NCBI RefSeq assembly: GCF_024227715.1
Contig: NZ_CP100448.1
Coordinates: 1,302,001 to 1,366,000 of the forward strand
Direction: 5' to 3'
DNA: 64,000 nucleotides
Source of the DNA: Halomarina litorea
Lineage (GTDB): Archaea; Halobacteriota; Halobacteria; Halobacteriales; Haloarculaceae
Part shown: one piece after another, positions 44,307 to 53,539 of the stretch
Layout of the letters: the number at the start of each line of letters is the position of its first letter
Numbering within the stretch: position 1 is the first letter of the stretch
Notes under the pieces: generated by a model
What the model saw: only the letters and a program-made list of their open reading frames with translations
Database searches by the model: none
What the model was told of the DNA's origin: nothing
Position numbers and translations under genes: made by a program

Positions 44307-44473
44307 TGTGGGGAGGTTGGGGGTGGGCGCGCGGCCCAGAATCCGTTTCCGTGTTCATCTGTTGGACAGCGAGCGACTTAAATCTGATGAACCCGGAGAA
44401 CGTCCGAGCGGCCCGCAGTCGGTCGATTTCCGGCTATCGAAACCCTTAGTGTCGGGCCGGGGCAGGTCCGGGT

Positions 44474-44752
44474 ATGAGCGACGCAGCCGTCGACGCAGAG
44501 GAGGTCCGCCACGTCGCGGCCCTCGCGCGCGTCGACCTCGACGACGAGGAGGTGGACCGCTTCGCCGGGCAGTTCGCCGACATCCTCGCGTACTTCGACT
44601 CGCTGGACGAGGTCCCCGAGGTGGACCGCGAGGCCGACCTCGCGAACGTGATGCGCGCCGACGAGGCCCGCGACTGCCTCTCACAGGAGGAGGCGCTGGC
44701 GAACGCCCCCGAGACCGAGGACGGCTACTTCAAGGGACCGCGGGTGTCGTGA
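44474..44752 (+). CDS. gatC: Glutamyl-tRNA(Gln) amidotransferase subunit C
   Basis: A 92-residue subunit that stabilises GatA in the GatCAB amidotransferase converting Glu-tRNA(Gln) (and Asp-tRNA(Asn)) to the amide form. Typical features are EEVRHVAALARVDLDDEEV, FADILAYFDSLDEV and the C-terminal YFKGPRVS. One base separates its stop from the gatA start, so the two are cotranslated. Confidence 0.93.
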   Translation: MSDAAVDAEEVRHVAALARVDLDDEEVDRFAGQFADILAYFDSLDEVPEVDREADLANVMRADEARDCLSQEEALANAPETEDGYFKGPRVS

Positions 44753-44753
44753 G

Positions 44754-46028
44754 ATGAGCTCCGACCTCAACGCCTTTGTCACCCGCGAGACCATCGAGGG
44801 GGCCGAGGACGGCCCCCTCGCCGGGCGGACCGTCGCCGTCAAGGACAACATCTCCACGAAGGGCGTCCGGACCACCTGCGGGTCGGCGATGCTCGAAGAG
44901 TACGTCCCGCCCTACGACGCGACGGTCGTCGAACGCCTGAAAGACGCCGGGGCGACCATCGTCGGGAAGGCCAACATGGACGAGTTCGGGATGGGGTCGA
45001 CCACCGAGACGTCGGCGTTCGGTCCCACCGAGAATCCCGCCGCACCGGGGCGGGTCCCCGGTGGCTCCTCGGGCGGCAGCGCGGCCGCCGTCGCCGCGGG
45101 GGAGGCCGACCTCGCCCTCGGGAGCGACACGGGCGGGTCCATCCGCAATCCCGCCGCGTTCTGCGGCGTCGTCGGCATCAAGCCCACCTACGGGCTGGTC
45201 TCGCGGTACGGCCTCGTCGCCTACGCCAACTCGCTGGAACAGATCGGACCGCTCGCGCCCACCGTCGAGGAAGCCGCCGAACTCCTCGACGTCGTTGCGG
45301 GCCCGGACCCGAACGACGCGACCACCCGCACTGAGGGCGAGAACTCGGACTACGCGAGCGCCGCCGACGGCGACGTGTCGGGCATGACCGTCGGCGTCCC
45401 CACGGAACTCGTCGAGGGGGCCGACGAGGGCGTCGTCGCGCAGTTCGAGGCCGCACTCGACGAGTTGCGCTCGCAGGGCGTCGAGACCACGGAGGTCTCG
45501 CTCCCCTCCGTCGAGCGCGCCGTCGAGGCGTACTACGTCATCGCGATGAGCGAGGCGTCCTCGAACCTCGCGCGCTTCGACGGCGTGCGCTACGGCGTCT
45601 CCGGAGGCTACGAGGGCAACTGGAACGACGCCTTCGCCCGCGCCCGCGAGGCGGGCTTCGGCGAGGAGGTCAAGCGCCGCGTCCTCCTCGGGACGTACGC
45701 GCTCTCGGCGGGCTACCACGACAAGTACTACGCGAAGGCACAGGACGCCCGCGCGTGGCTCCAGCAGGACGTCGACGAGGCCCTCGGCGAGGCCGACGTG
45801 CTCGCCTCCCCGACGATGCCCGTCCCGCCGTTCGAACGGGGCGAGCGTCTCGACGACCCCCTCCAACTGTACCTCTCGGACGCCAACACCGTCCCCGCGA
45901 ACCTCGCGAACCTCCCGGCTATCTCCGTCCCGGCCGGCGAGACGGATGGCCTCCCGGTCGGTATCCAGTTCGTCGGTCCCTCCTTCGGCGAACGCGACAT
46001 CGTCCGGATGGGGAGCGCGCTGGCCTGA
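44754..46028 (+). CDS. gatA: Glutamyl-tRNA(Gln) amidotransferase subunit A
   Basis: Amidase subunit, 424 residues, which hydrolyses glutamine to deliver ammonia to GatB. The Ser-cisSer-Lys triad is in VKDNISTKG (Lys) and GGSSGGSAAAVAAG with SDTGGSIRNPAAFCG (Ser pair). The channel region PVPPFERGERLDDPLQLYLSD is near the end. It is shorter than the bacterial subunit (about 485) as usual in haloarchaea. GatB is not in the window. Confidence 0.95.
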   Translation: MSSDLNAFVTRETIEGAEDGPLAGRTVAVKDNISTKGVRTTCGSAMLEEYVPPYDATVVERLKDAGATIVGKANMDEFGMGSTTETSAFGPTENPAAPGRVPGGSSGGSAAAVAAGEADLALGSDTGGSIRNPAAFCGVVGIKPTYGLVSRYGLVAYANSLEQIGPLAPTVEEAAELLDVVAGPDPNDATTRTEGENSDYASAADGDVSGMTVGVPTELVEGADEGVVAQFEAALDELRSQGVETTEVSLPSVERAVEAYYVIAMSEASSNLARFDGVRYGVSGGYEGNWNDAFARAREAGFGEEVKRRVLLGTYALSAGYHDKYYAKAQDARAWLQQDVDEALGEADVLASPTMPVPPFERGERLDDPLQLYLSDANTVPANLANLPAISVPAGETDGLPVGIQFVGPSFGERDIVRMGSALA

Positions 46029-46083
46029 CCGGTCCGGGCTAGCACACCGATAGCGGTTTGTTCCCGGAAGGTGGGCCTCCCGC

Positions 46084-46589
46084 ATGGACCTCGTGGAGGA
46101 CTCGCTGGGCGTCCCGCTCGACGCCTTCCTCTCGCGACCGCTGTTCGCCCACCTGGCGACGCAGTCGCCGGACGGCCCCCGCGAGTCGCCCCTCTGGTTC
46201 CACTGGGACGGCGAGGCGCTCTGGTTCATCGGCCACGAGACGGCCACGTTCCCCGAACGCGTCGCGTCGTACCCGCGGACCGCCGTCGGCGTCGTGGACT
46301 TCGACCGGACGTCGGGCGTCGTCCAGCACGTCGGGCTCCGGGGGCGGGCGACGGTCGAACCGTTCGACGGGGCGCGGGCGGTCAGCCTGCTCGACCGGTA
46401 CCTCGACGGCGAACCCGCGACGTGGCCGGACCGCTTTCGCCACCCCCTCGACACCCCGACGAGTACGCGTTCGTCCGATTCGACCCCGAGACGGTCGTCG
46501 CGCGCGATCAGTCGTACGACCCCCGGCCCGACCCGGGACCCACCGCCCACTTCTGTAGCCCACCGTCGGACTCCCGATTCGGCGAGTGA
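46084..46589 (+). pseudogene. PPOX-family flavin-binding protein, frameshifted
   Basis: Pyridoxamine 5'-phosphate oxidase-like protein. From ATG 46084 the first about 124 residues are normal (HLATQSPDGPRESPLWFHWD, HVGLRGRATVEPF) up to PDRFRHPLDTP at about 46455. The original frame then becomes Ser/Arg/Thr-rich nonsense to 46644. The adjacent frame continues the protein sensibly as PDEYAFVRFDPETVVARD and ends at 46589 after GPTAHFCSP. A one-base deletion explains this. Restored, the protein would be about 168 residues, a usual PPOX length. It could be real decay or a sequencing error. Confidence 0.75.
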
Positions 46590-46705
46590 CTCACTCTTAC
46601 TGACCTGTTCTACGGGCGACTGCTTCGGCACTCGAATCGGCTGAAAGAAACGCGCTCGGTCGAAACGGCTTAGTCGTCGCCCCCGAAACCACCGGCCGAA
46701 AGTTC

Positions 46706-48298
46706 ATGAAGGTTGAGATGCGAACGACGGACTTCCTCGACCGGGCGCTCGACCTGTACGACGACGTCGTGGGAGTCGTCGCGCACGACGGGACCGAGTA
46801 CACCTACGCCGAGTTCGGCGAGCGGGTCAACCGACTGTCGAACGCACTGGCCGACCACGGCGTCGAACAGGGCGACAGGGTGGCGTTGCTCGCGCCGAAC
46901 ACCCACTACTTCCTGGAGACGCTGTACGCGACGAACCAACTGGGTGCGGTGTTCGTGCCGATGAACTACCGCCTCATCCCCGAGGAGTTCGAGTACATCC
47001 TCAACGACTGTGCGGCGGACACGGTCATCGCCGACTACGACTACGCCGAGAACATCGAGGCGGTCCGCGATTCGGTGCCCGCAGAGAACTACATCGGCTA
47101 CCGGGCCGACGACATCGAGGGCGACTGGACGGACTACGAGGACCTCCTCGCGGACCACTCCGCCGAGGCGCCCGAACGGCCCGATATCTCCGAGGACGAC
47201 GACGCGTCCATCAACTACACCTCCGGGACGACAGGCGACCCGAAGGGCGTCGTCCGGACCCACCGGACGGAGCACTACCACTCGCTCGTGCTCAACCAGC
47301 ACCACGAGATAGAGGACGACGACGTCTACCTCTGGACGCTGCCGATGTTCCACTGCAACGGCTGGGGGCACACCTACTCCATCACGGGGACGGGCGGCAC
47401 CCACGTCTGCCAGCGCACCTTCGACGCCGAGGGCACGTTCCGGCGGGTGCGGGAGTACGACGTGTCGTTCCTCTGTGGCGCGCCCACTGTCCTCAACCGC
47501 CTCATCCAGTTCCACGAGAACAACCCGGACACCGTGACGACCGGCGACAACGAGGTGCGCCTCGCCACCGCCGGGAGCGCACCGCCGAAGGCCTCCCTCG
47601 AAGCCATCGAGGACGACATCGGGTGGCGCATCATCCACCTCTACGGCCTGACCGAGACGGCCCCCATCATCACCTCCTCGAACTCCCCCCGGCGACTGGC
47701 CGAACACGGTCGCGAACTCAAGACGTTCCAGGGTGCGGAGACGCTCTGTACCGACGTGCGCGTCGTCGACGAGGACGGCAACGACGTGCCCCGGAACAAC
47801 CGCGCGATGGGCGAAATCGTCGTCAAGGGCAACCAGGTGATGGACCGCTACCTCAACAAGGAAGAGGAGACCCACGAGGCGTTCAACGCCCGCAAGCCGG
47901 GGTACTTCCACACCGGTGACCTCGCGACGTGGAACGAGGACGGGATGATATCCATCCAGGACCGCAAGAAGGACATCATCATCTCCGGCGGGGAGAACGT
48001 CTCCTCCATCGAGGTGGAGGACGTCCTCTACGACCACCCCGACATCGCGAAGGCCGCGGTCATCCCCACCCCGAGCGACGAGTGGGGCGAACTCGTGACG
48101 GCCCTCATCGTCACCAAGGAGGGTGCGGACCTCACCGCCGAGGACATCGAGGCGTTCACGCGCGAACACCTCGCGGCGTACAAGATTCCCCGCCGGATCG
48201 AGTTCGTCGACGACCTGCCCGAGACGGCCACCGGCAAGGTCCAGAAGTACCAGCTCAGGGAGGAGTACTGGGAGGACGAGGAGCGCCTCGTCGGCTGA
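46706..48298 (+). CDS. Acyl-CoA ligase (AMP-forming)
   Basis: Third complete adenylate-forming ligase in the window, 530 residues. ATP loop NYTSGTTGDPKGVVRTH, adenine motif LYGLTETAPIIT, hinge TGDLATWNEDGMISIQDRKKD and catalytic Lys in ATGKVQKYQLREE. The active-site run LWTLPMFHCNGWGHTY is characteristic of medium-chain/aryl ligases. The start MKVEMRTTDFLDRALDLYD places an AT-rich promoter region at 46640-46690. It is not linked to an importer, unlike the first ligase. Confidence 0.92.
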   Translation: MKVEMRTTDFLDRALDLYDDVVGVVAHDGTEYTYAEFGERVNRLSNALADHGVEQGDRVALLAPNTHYFLETLYATNQLGAVFVPMNYRLIPEEFEYILNDCAADTVIADYDYAENIEAVRDSVPAENYIGYRADDIEGDWTDYEDLLADHSAEAPERPDISEDDDASINYTSGTTGDPKGVVRTHRTEHYHSLVLNQHHEIEDDDVYLWTLPMFHCNGWGHTYSITGTGGTHVCQRTFDAEGTFRRVREYDVSFLCGAPTVLNRLIQFHENNPDTVTTGDNEVRLATAGSAPPKASLEAIEDDIGWRIIHLYGLTETAPIITSSNSPRRLAEHGRELKTFQGAETLCTDVRVVDEDGNDVPRNNRAMGEIVVKGNQVMDRYLNKEEETHEAFNARKPGYFHTGDLATWNEDGMISIQDRKKDIIISGGENVSSIEVEDVLYDHPDIAKAAVIPTPSDEWGELVTALIVTKEGADLTAEDIEAFTREHLAAYKIPRRIEFVDDLPETATGKVQKYQLREEYWEDEERLVG

Positions 48299-48343
48299 AC
48301 CCCGCCACGGGATTTTTCACCGCCGCGCCGACAGTCCGTGTAC

Positions 48344-48517
48344 GTGCCCTCCACGTCCACTCTGCTCACCGTCGTCGGCGCCCTCGCGTTCGTCTGCGGC
48401 CTCGTCGGCCACACCGTCTTCGGGTGGCAATTCGGCGGCGAGAGGCACCCCGTCGCGCTCGCAATCGCCCTCGGCTGTGTCGCCGTCGCCCTCCTCTCGT
48501 TCGTCCGGGAGTCCTGA
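48344..48517 (+). CDS. 57-residue membrane protein
   Basis: A short gene starting with GTG (MPSTSTLLTVVGALAFV) and ending TGA at 48515-48517. It encodes two hydrophobic segments, about residues 5-22 and 37-53, joined by a loop with GWQFGGERHPV. An AT-rich GATTTTTCAC 25-35 bases upstream is a plausible promoter. Another GTG two codons upstream is possible. G/C-ended codons and the helix pattern support a real small membrane protein; function unknown. It lies between the convergent carbamoylase and the ligase. Confidence 0.6.
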   Translation: MPSTSTLLTVVGALAFVCGLVGHTVFGWQFGGERHPVALAIALGCVAVALLSFVRES

Positions 48518-48522
48518 CTCCC

Positions 48523-49764
48523 CTACTCCGTCGCCAGTCCCAGCGTCGCGTTGGCGAACGCCTCCGCGCCCGCGACGCAGTCGGCCCACTCGGTGAACTC
48601 CGACTCGGCGTGGGTGATGCCGTCGACGCTCGGGACGAACAGCATCCCCGACTCCGTCACCTGCGCCATGTAGTTCGCGTCGTGGCCCGCTCCACTCACG
48701 AGGCGTCGGTGGGACGCGCCCGCGGCTTCGGCCCCCGCCGCCACCGCGTCGCGGACCACCGGCGAGAACGTCAGCGGGTCGATGGACCAGAGGCGGTCGA
48801 ACTCGTAGGTCGTCCCCTCGCGCTCGCAGGCCGTCGCCACCTCGAACTCGACGGCGTCGGGGGCGGCGGCGACCACCCTCTCGTCGTACGAGCGCACGTC
48901 GACGGTGAACGTCACCTCGTCGGGGACGACGTTGATGGAGTTCGGCGAGACGTCCATCCGGCCGACGGTGGCGACGGCGTCCTCCGAGAGTCGGTTCGGC
49001 AGGTCGTGTATCTCGCCCGCGGCCGTCGTCGCGGCCACGAGGGCGTCCTGCCGGTCGTGCATCGCGGTCGGTCCCGCGTGGTTCGCCTGTCCCTCCACCC
49101 GCACCTCCATCCACGAGAGGCCGAAGACGCCGTCGACGACGCCGACGCTGTCGCCGCTCGACTCCAGTTTCGGTCCCTGTTCGACGTGGAGTTCGAGATA
49201 GGCGTGGACGTCGCCGGGGTCGATGGTGGGCGACTCGTCGCCGTCGTACCCGATACGTTCCAGCGCCTCGCCGACGGTGACGCCCTCGGCGTCCTCCATG
49301 GCGAGGGCGTCCGCGAGGTCTGTCGCGCCCACGGCGACGCTCGACCCGAGCATCGCCTGCTGGAAGCGCGACCCCTCCTCGTTCGTCCAGTTGACGAGTT
49401 CGACGGGCCGGTCCGTCTCGACGCCTGCGTCCTCGAACGCCCGCAGGGTCTCCAGCGCCGTCAGCACGCCCAACTGGCCGTCGAAGCGCCCGCCGTTCGG
49501 CTGTGAGTCGAGGTGGCTCCCGACGAGGACCGGCGCGGCGTCGGGGTCCCGCCCGGGCCGGCGGGCGAACGTGTTCCCGAGTTCGTCCACCCGGACGGTC
49601 AGGCCGAGGTCGTCAAGGTCCTCTGCCAACAGGTCGCGCGCCTCGCGGTCCTCGTCGGTCAGCGCCAGTCGGTGCAGTCCGCCCGCGTCGGTCGCGCCGA
49701 TGGCGGAGTACGCCTCGAACGACTCGCGGAACCGGTCGGCGTCGATGTCGACGGTCGTGGCCAT
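48523..49764 (-). CDS. M20-family carbamoylase / beta-ureidopropionase-like hydrolase
   Basis: Zinc-dependent hydrolase of N-carbamoyl amino acids, 413 residues, of the AmaB/HyuC group. Metal and catalytic segments: VGSHLDSQPNGGRFDGQLGV (His, Asp), NEEGSRF (Glu pair), ELHVEQGPKLE and, near the end, VSGAGHDANYMA (His). The dimerisation domain lies between about residues 200 and 320. It is divergent from a class III aminotransferase 147 bases away. Together they could degrade ureidopropionate to beta-alanine and then transaminate it (inference). Confidence 0.87.
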   Translation of the reverse strand: MATTVDIDADRFRESFEAYSAIGATDAGGLHRLALTDEDREARDLLAEDLDDLGLTVRVDELGNTFARRPGRDPDAAPVLVGSHLDSQPNGGRFDGQLGVLTALETLRAFEDAGVETDRPVELVNWTNEEGSRFQQAMLGSSVAVGATDLADALAMEDAEGVTVGEALERIGYDGDESPTIDPGDVHAYLELHVEQGPKLESSGDSVGVVDGVFGLSWMEVRVEGQANHAGPTAMHDRQDALVAATTAAGEIHDLPNRLSEDAVATVGRMDVSPNSINVVPDEVTFTVDVRSYDERVVAAAPDAVEFEVATACEREGTTYEFDRLWSIDPLTFSPVVRDAVAAGAEAAGASHRRLVSGAGHDANYMAQVTESGMLFVPSVDGITHAESEFTEWADCVAGAEAFANATLGLATE

Positions 49765-49911
49765 ACGTTCGAGGGAGAGGCCGGTCCCATAGCTCTACCC
49801 CCGGCCGGGGACGGCCGACAGCCGATGTGTGCCGGGTCGGTGGCCGACTGACGCGACCGCCGAGTCGGTGTGCCAGTAAGGTACAAGGGGGGCCTCCCCC
49901 TGTGACGAGCC

Positions 49912-51240
49912 ATGTCAGGCCAGCAGCCCACGGGTCGGTCGGCCGCCGGGTCGCGGACCCTCACCCACTGGTACGACCCGGAGCGCGAACCGCTCGATAT
50001 CGTGGACGGCGACGGCTCGTACGTCACGACCGCCGACGGCGAGGAGTATCTCGACTTCATCGCACAGCTCTACTGTGTCAACGCGGGCCACGGGAACCGC
50101 GCCATCGTCGAGGCAATCGAGGCCCAGTTGGAGAAGGTCCAGTACGTCTCCGCCGCGAAGCACAACGACGCCCGCTCGGAACTCGCCGAGCGACTGGTCG
50201 AGGTCACGCCCGACTCGCTCACGGACGTCTGTTTCTCCGTCTCGGGCAGCGAGGCGAACGAACTCGCCGCGGGGTTCGCCCGCGAGCACACGGGAGGGAA
50301 CAAGGTCCTCACCCGCTGGCGCTCCTATCACGGGTCCACGGCGGGCGCGGGGTCGTTCACCGGCGACCCGGAGACGCGCGCGCCACTCGAACGCCACGCC
50401 GCGACGACGGGCGCGGGCAAGTTCCTCCCGCCCCTCCCGCGGGCGTTCGGCGGTGTCGAGGACCCGCAGGAACTCGCCGACAGGGCCATCGAGCATCTCC
50501 GGTTCGTGATTCACAACGAGGGGCCCGACAGCATCGCCGCCGTCCTCATGGAACCCGTCGGCGGGACCAGCGGGGCGTACCCCGCGCCCGCCGACTACTT
50601 TCAGCAGTTGCGGGACCTCTGTGACGAGTACGGCATCCTCCTGATAGCGGACGAGGTCATCACCGGGTTCGGCCGCTGTGGCGACTGGTTCGGCGTCCAG
50701 GGCGAGGGCGTCGACCCGGACCTGCTCACCTTCGCCAAGGGTGTCACCTCGGCGTACGTCCCGCTGGCGGGCGTCGCCGTGAGCGCTGACATCGCCGAGG
50801 AGTTCCGCGAGGAGGGATTCCCCCTCGGACAGACCTTCTCGGGACACCCCGTCGCCTGCGCCGCCGGTGTCGCCGCCCTCGACCAGTACGGCGAGGGCGG
50901 TGGCCTCATCGAGAACGTCCGGGAGCACGCCGGACACTTCGAGTCGCGCGTCCGCGAACTGGAGGCCCACGACGTGGTCCACGACGTCCACGGCCGGGGC
51001 TACCTCTGGGGCGTGGAGTTCGCCGATCCCGACACCGGAGAACCGTTCGCCGACCCGCGCGTCTCGGACGACCACAACCCCGTCGACGACGTCCTCGCGG
51101 CCGCCAGCGACGGTGGCGTCCTCCTCGGAAGCGGCCGGCCCAACGTGCAGGTCATCTGTTCGCCCCCGCTGGTCGCCGGTCCCGAGGAGATCGACCGGGG
51201 CGTGGACGCTCTCGACGCCGCCATCGAGGCGGTGTTCTGA
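49912..51240 (+). CDS. Class III PLP-dependent aminotransferase
   Basis: A 442-residue omega-aminotransferase related to taurine/beta-alanine-pyruvate and diaminobutyrate enzymes. PLP-binding segments are SGSEANELAAGF, ADEVITGFGRCG (Asp binding the pyridine N) and the Schiff-base Lys in LTFAKGVTSAYVPL. SGHPVACAAGVAAL follows as in the family. ATG 49912 is preceded by a GC-rich palindrome-like run (AGGGGGG then TCCCCCT at about 49886-49901), a possible operator shared with the divergent carbamoylase. Confidence 0.9.
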   Translation: MSGQQPTGRSAAGSRTLTHWYDPEREPLDIVDGDGSYVTTADGEEYLDFIAQLYCVNAGHGNRAIVEAIEAQLEKVQYVSAAKHNDARSELAERLVEVTPDSLTDVCFSVSGSEANELAAGFAREHTGGNKVLTRWRSYHGSTAGAGSFTGDPETRAPLERHAATTGAGKFLPPLPRAFGGVEDPQELADRAIEHLRFVIHNEGPDSIAAVLMEPVGGTSGAYPAPADYFQQLRDLCDEYGILLIADEVITGFGRCGDWFGVQGEGVDPDLLTFAKGVTSAYVPLAGVAVSADIAEEFREEGFPLGQTFSGHPVACAAGVAALDQYGEGGGLIENVREHAGHFESRVRELEAHDVVHDVHGRGYLWGVEFADPDTGEPFADPRVSDDHNPVDDVLAAASDGGVLLGSGRPNVQVICSPPLVAGPEEIDRGVDALDAAIEAVF

Positions 51241-51381
51241 CCGTGTCGAGGGGGGTGCGCGTTCGACGGGGCCGCCTTCGACAGTAAAAATCAGACGGGT
51301 ACCGCGCGTGGAGCGTTCGTGGGAGGGGTCCCCGATAGCAGGTGCCGGACGGGCAGTTCCTGTTCGAGATGGCGACGACAG

Positions 51382-52362
51382 TCACTCCGGTCCCGAATCG
51401 GACCGAGTCGTATCCCTGATGTGGAGTCCGAGTGCGTAGAACATCGGGGCGAACAGCACAGCCGTCAGGCCACCGCCGACGGCCAGTCCTGTCCGCGAGA
51501 TGACCGCGTCAGGGCCGTCGCCGACCACGATTACACCACGCATCCCGAGGTGGCCGTACTCAGAGCACTCGTAGGTGCTCCAGCCTCGGCCGTCGAACTC
51601 GACGGCGAAGCGGTGGCCCGCGCCGGAAACGGCCTCGCTGCGGAACTCGAGGTCGGTATCGACAACGTCGTAGCGCTTGTCCCCAACCCACTCCCAGACG
51701 ACGGTCGTGCCGGGGTCGACACGGACTGCTGCCGGGGCGAACGCGAACTGGCCGCCGTTGCCCTCCGCACCGACCTCGACGGTCACGCGGTCCTGTCCCC
51801 GGGCGTCGACGACGCCGTCGTAGTTGTCCGTCCCTTCGAGCCATCCGTCGAACGTCTCTGTCGGTTCGGACTCCGGTGTCGGTTGCGTACCCGCGCCGAG
51901 GGAGACGGCGACGTCGCCGACGAGGAGTGCGCCCTTCATCCCCATCGCTTCGTGGGGCGCACAGACATACCGGAGTACGCCGGTCGACTCTGGTGTGTAC
52001 TCGAAGGTGGCACCCGCGGCGTTCTGGTACTCTGACTCGAACGAGCCGTCCTTCGCGACGACGTTGTGCGTGCCGCCGTCGCCCGTCCACTCCCAGACGA
52101 CGGTCGTGCCGGGGTCGACACGGACCGCCGCCGGAGCGAACGCGACCGCACCGCCGTTACCCTGCGCGCCCACCTCGACGACCACCTGGGACTCGCCGCG
52201 TTTGTCGACGACCTCGCTTACGCCGTCGGTGTTCGCGAACCACTCCGAGAGGTCCACGCCGCCCGACTGGGCCCCGACTGAGTCGGTGAGGACGCTGGCG
52301 CCGACCGCCGTGCCCGCCGTCGTGGCGAGGAACTGCCGTCGAGTGCTGGTGGTGACGGTCAT
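51382..52362 (-). CDS. Tandem halocyanin with one degenerate copper site
   Basis: A 326-residue exported blue-copper protein with a Tat signal (STRRQFLATT), two halocyanin domains and a C-terminal membrane helix (residues about 291-315). Domain 1 (about 35-150) has all four ligands: His99, Cys134, His137 and Met142. Domain 2 (about 170-282) keeps Cys266 and Met274, but the first His is Tyr231 and the second is Tyr269, so it should not bind copper normally; His271 is nearby. It follows the multicopper oxidase gene by three bases, so it probably shuttles electrons to it. Confidence 0.88.
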   Translation of the reverse strand: MTVTTSTRRQFLATTAGTAVGASVLTDSVGAQSGGVDLSEWFANTDGVSEVVDKRGESQVVVEVGAQGNGGAVAFAPAAVRVDPGTTVVWEWTGDGGTHNVVAKDGSFESEYQNAAGATFEYTPESTGVLRYVCAPHEAMGMKGALLVGDVAVSLGAGTQPTPESEPTETFDGWLEGTDNYDGVVDARGQDRVTVEVGAEGNGGQFAFAPAAVRVDPGTTVVWEWVGDKRYDVVDTDLEFRSEAVSGAGHRFAVEFDGRGWSTYECSEYGHLGMRGVIVVGDGPDAVISRTGLAVGGGLTAVLFAPMFYALGLHIRDTTRSDSGPE

Positions 52363-52365
52363 CGA

Positions 52366-53511
52366 TCAGGCCTCGTAGCCCGCGTAGTCCATCAACGTCC
52401 GGAAGATGTCCGTGTCCATCGCTTCCGTGTAGACGACGGCGCTGAGCATCCCGCCGGGGTACGACGAGCCGTTACGGACGTGGTCGACCTTGTGGCAGTG
52501 CATGAGGTAGATGCCGGGGTCGGCGTCGGCCTCGAACTCGACGGTGTAGCGTTCCGCGGGCGCGATGTTCAACACGTCCTGTTCGAACTGGAGGGCTTCG
52601 GGCATCGGGCTGCCGTCCTTCTCGACGACCCGGAAGCGGTGGTTGTGGACGTGCAGCGGGTGGCTCATGAACCCCGCGTTGACCCAGTGGACGCGGACGG
52701 TGTCACCCGATTCGACGATAATCGGCGAGCCCGTCTCGGGGTGGAGTGTCGCGGGCGCGGCCTTCCCGTTGAGCGTGAACGCGTCGGCACGACGATTCGT
52801 CAGGTCGTACTGGACGTTCTGGCCGCCGTGCTGGCGGGAGAGACGCGTATCCCACTCCTTCGCCGTCATGAAGTACTCCTTGTCGGCCTCCTCGTAGCCC
52901 TCGGGGTCGACCCGGAGGATGCCGTACATCCCCATGTCCATGTGCATCGGCGTCTGGTAGTGGCAGTGATACAGGTGCGTCCCGGCGACGTTCGCGGGAA
53001 TCGTGTAGGTGTGTGTCTCGCCGGGGTTGACGGTGATACCAGTCGTCGTCGGGACGCCGTCGTTCTCCCACGTCTTGCGCACGCCGTGGAAGTGCAGCGT
53101 GTGTGGGACCTGCATCTCGGTGTTGTCGAGGGTGATCTTCAGTTCGGCTCCCTCGGTACACCGGAGGATGGGCCCGGGCACGCTCGGCGTGCCGTCGTCG
53201 GCCTGGAACGCCCAGACGACGGGCAAGTTAACCGGCCCACCCATCGTCTCGCCGGGGTGGATAGCGTGACGCGCCATCACCGACTTGATCGTGACCTCGT
53301 GGCCGCGTTCGTCGAGGTCGACCACTTCCGGGCGGCCGGTCGGGGGGAGGTTCGACTGAACCCCGGTCGTACCGCCGAGATCGACGACGCTCGCCGTGGG
53401 CTCGGAGAGCGTCGTGCATCCTGCGGTCGCGAAGAGGCCGGCACTGCCGGTCGCGGCGAGGAACTGTCGACGGGAGATTCCGGTTCCAGGGGCGCCAATC
53501 GAGTTCGTCAT
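52366..53511 (-). CDS. Two-domain multicopper oxidase
   Basis: A 381-residue exported oxidase with a Tat signal and a lipobox-like ATAGC (residues 28-32). Copper motifs: PHTLHFHG (137-143) and YHCHYQTPMHMDMGM (181-195) in domain 1; SHPLHVHNH (283-291) and MHCHKVDH (337-344) with Met355 in domain 2. Each domain has a His, a Cys, a His and a Met that could form a type 1 site, plus HxH pairs for the inter-domain cluster. It is related to two-domain laccases and copper nitrite reductases; the substrate is undecided. ATG 53511 follows a TATA box at 53540. Confidence 0.85.
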   Translation of the reverse strand: MTNSIGAPGTGISRRQFLAATGSAGLFATAGCTTLSEPTASVVDLGGTTGVQSNLPPTGRPEVVDLDERGHEVTIKSVMARHAIHPGETMGGPVNLPVVWAFQADDGTPSVPGPILRCTEGAELKITLDNTEMQVPHTLHFHGVRKTWENDGVPTTTGITVNPGETHTYTIPANVAGTHLYHCHYQTPMHMDMGMYGILRVDPEGYEEADKEYFMTAKEWDTRLSRQHGGQNVQYDLTNRRADAFTLNGKAAPATLHPETGSPIIVESGDTVRVHWVNAGFMSHPLHVHNHRFRVVEKDGSPMPEALQFEQDVLNIAPAERYTVEFEADADPGIYLMHCHKVDHVRNGSSYPGGMLSAVVYTEAMDTDIFRTLMDYAGYEA

Positions 53512-53539
53512 TGTACAGTTGATCGTTCGAGGGTAGCTG

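Noticed and set aside
44730-46631. 633-codon minus frame opposite gatA
   Set aside because: Antisense shadow of gatA and of the PPOX gene.
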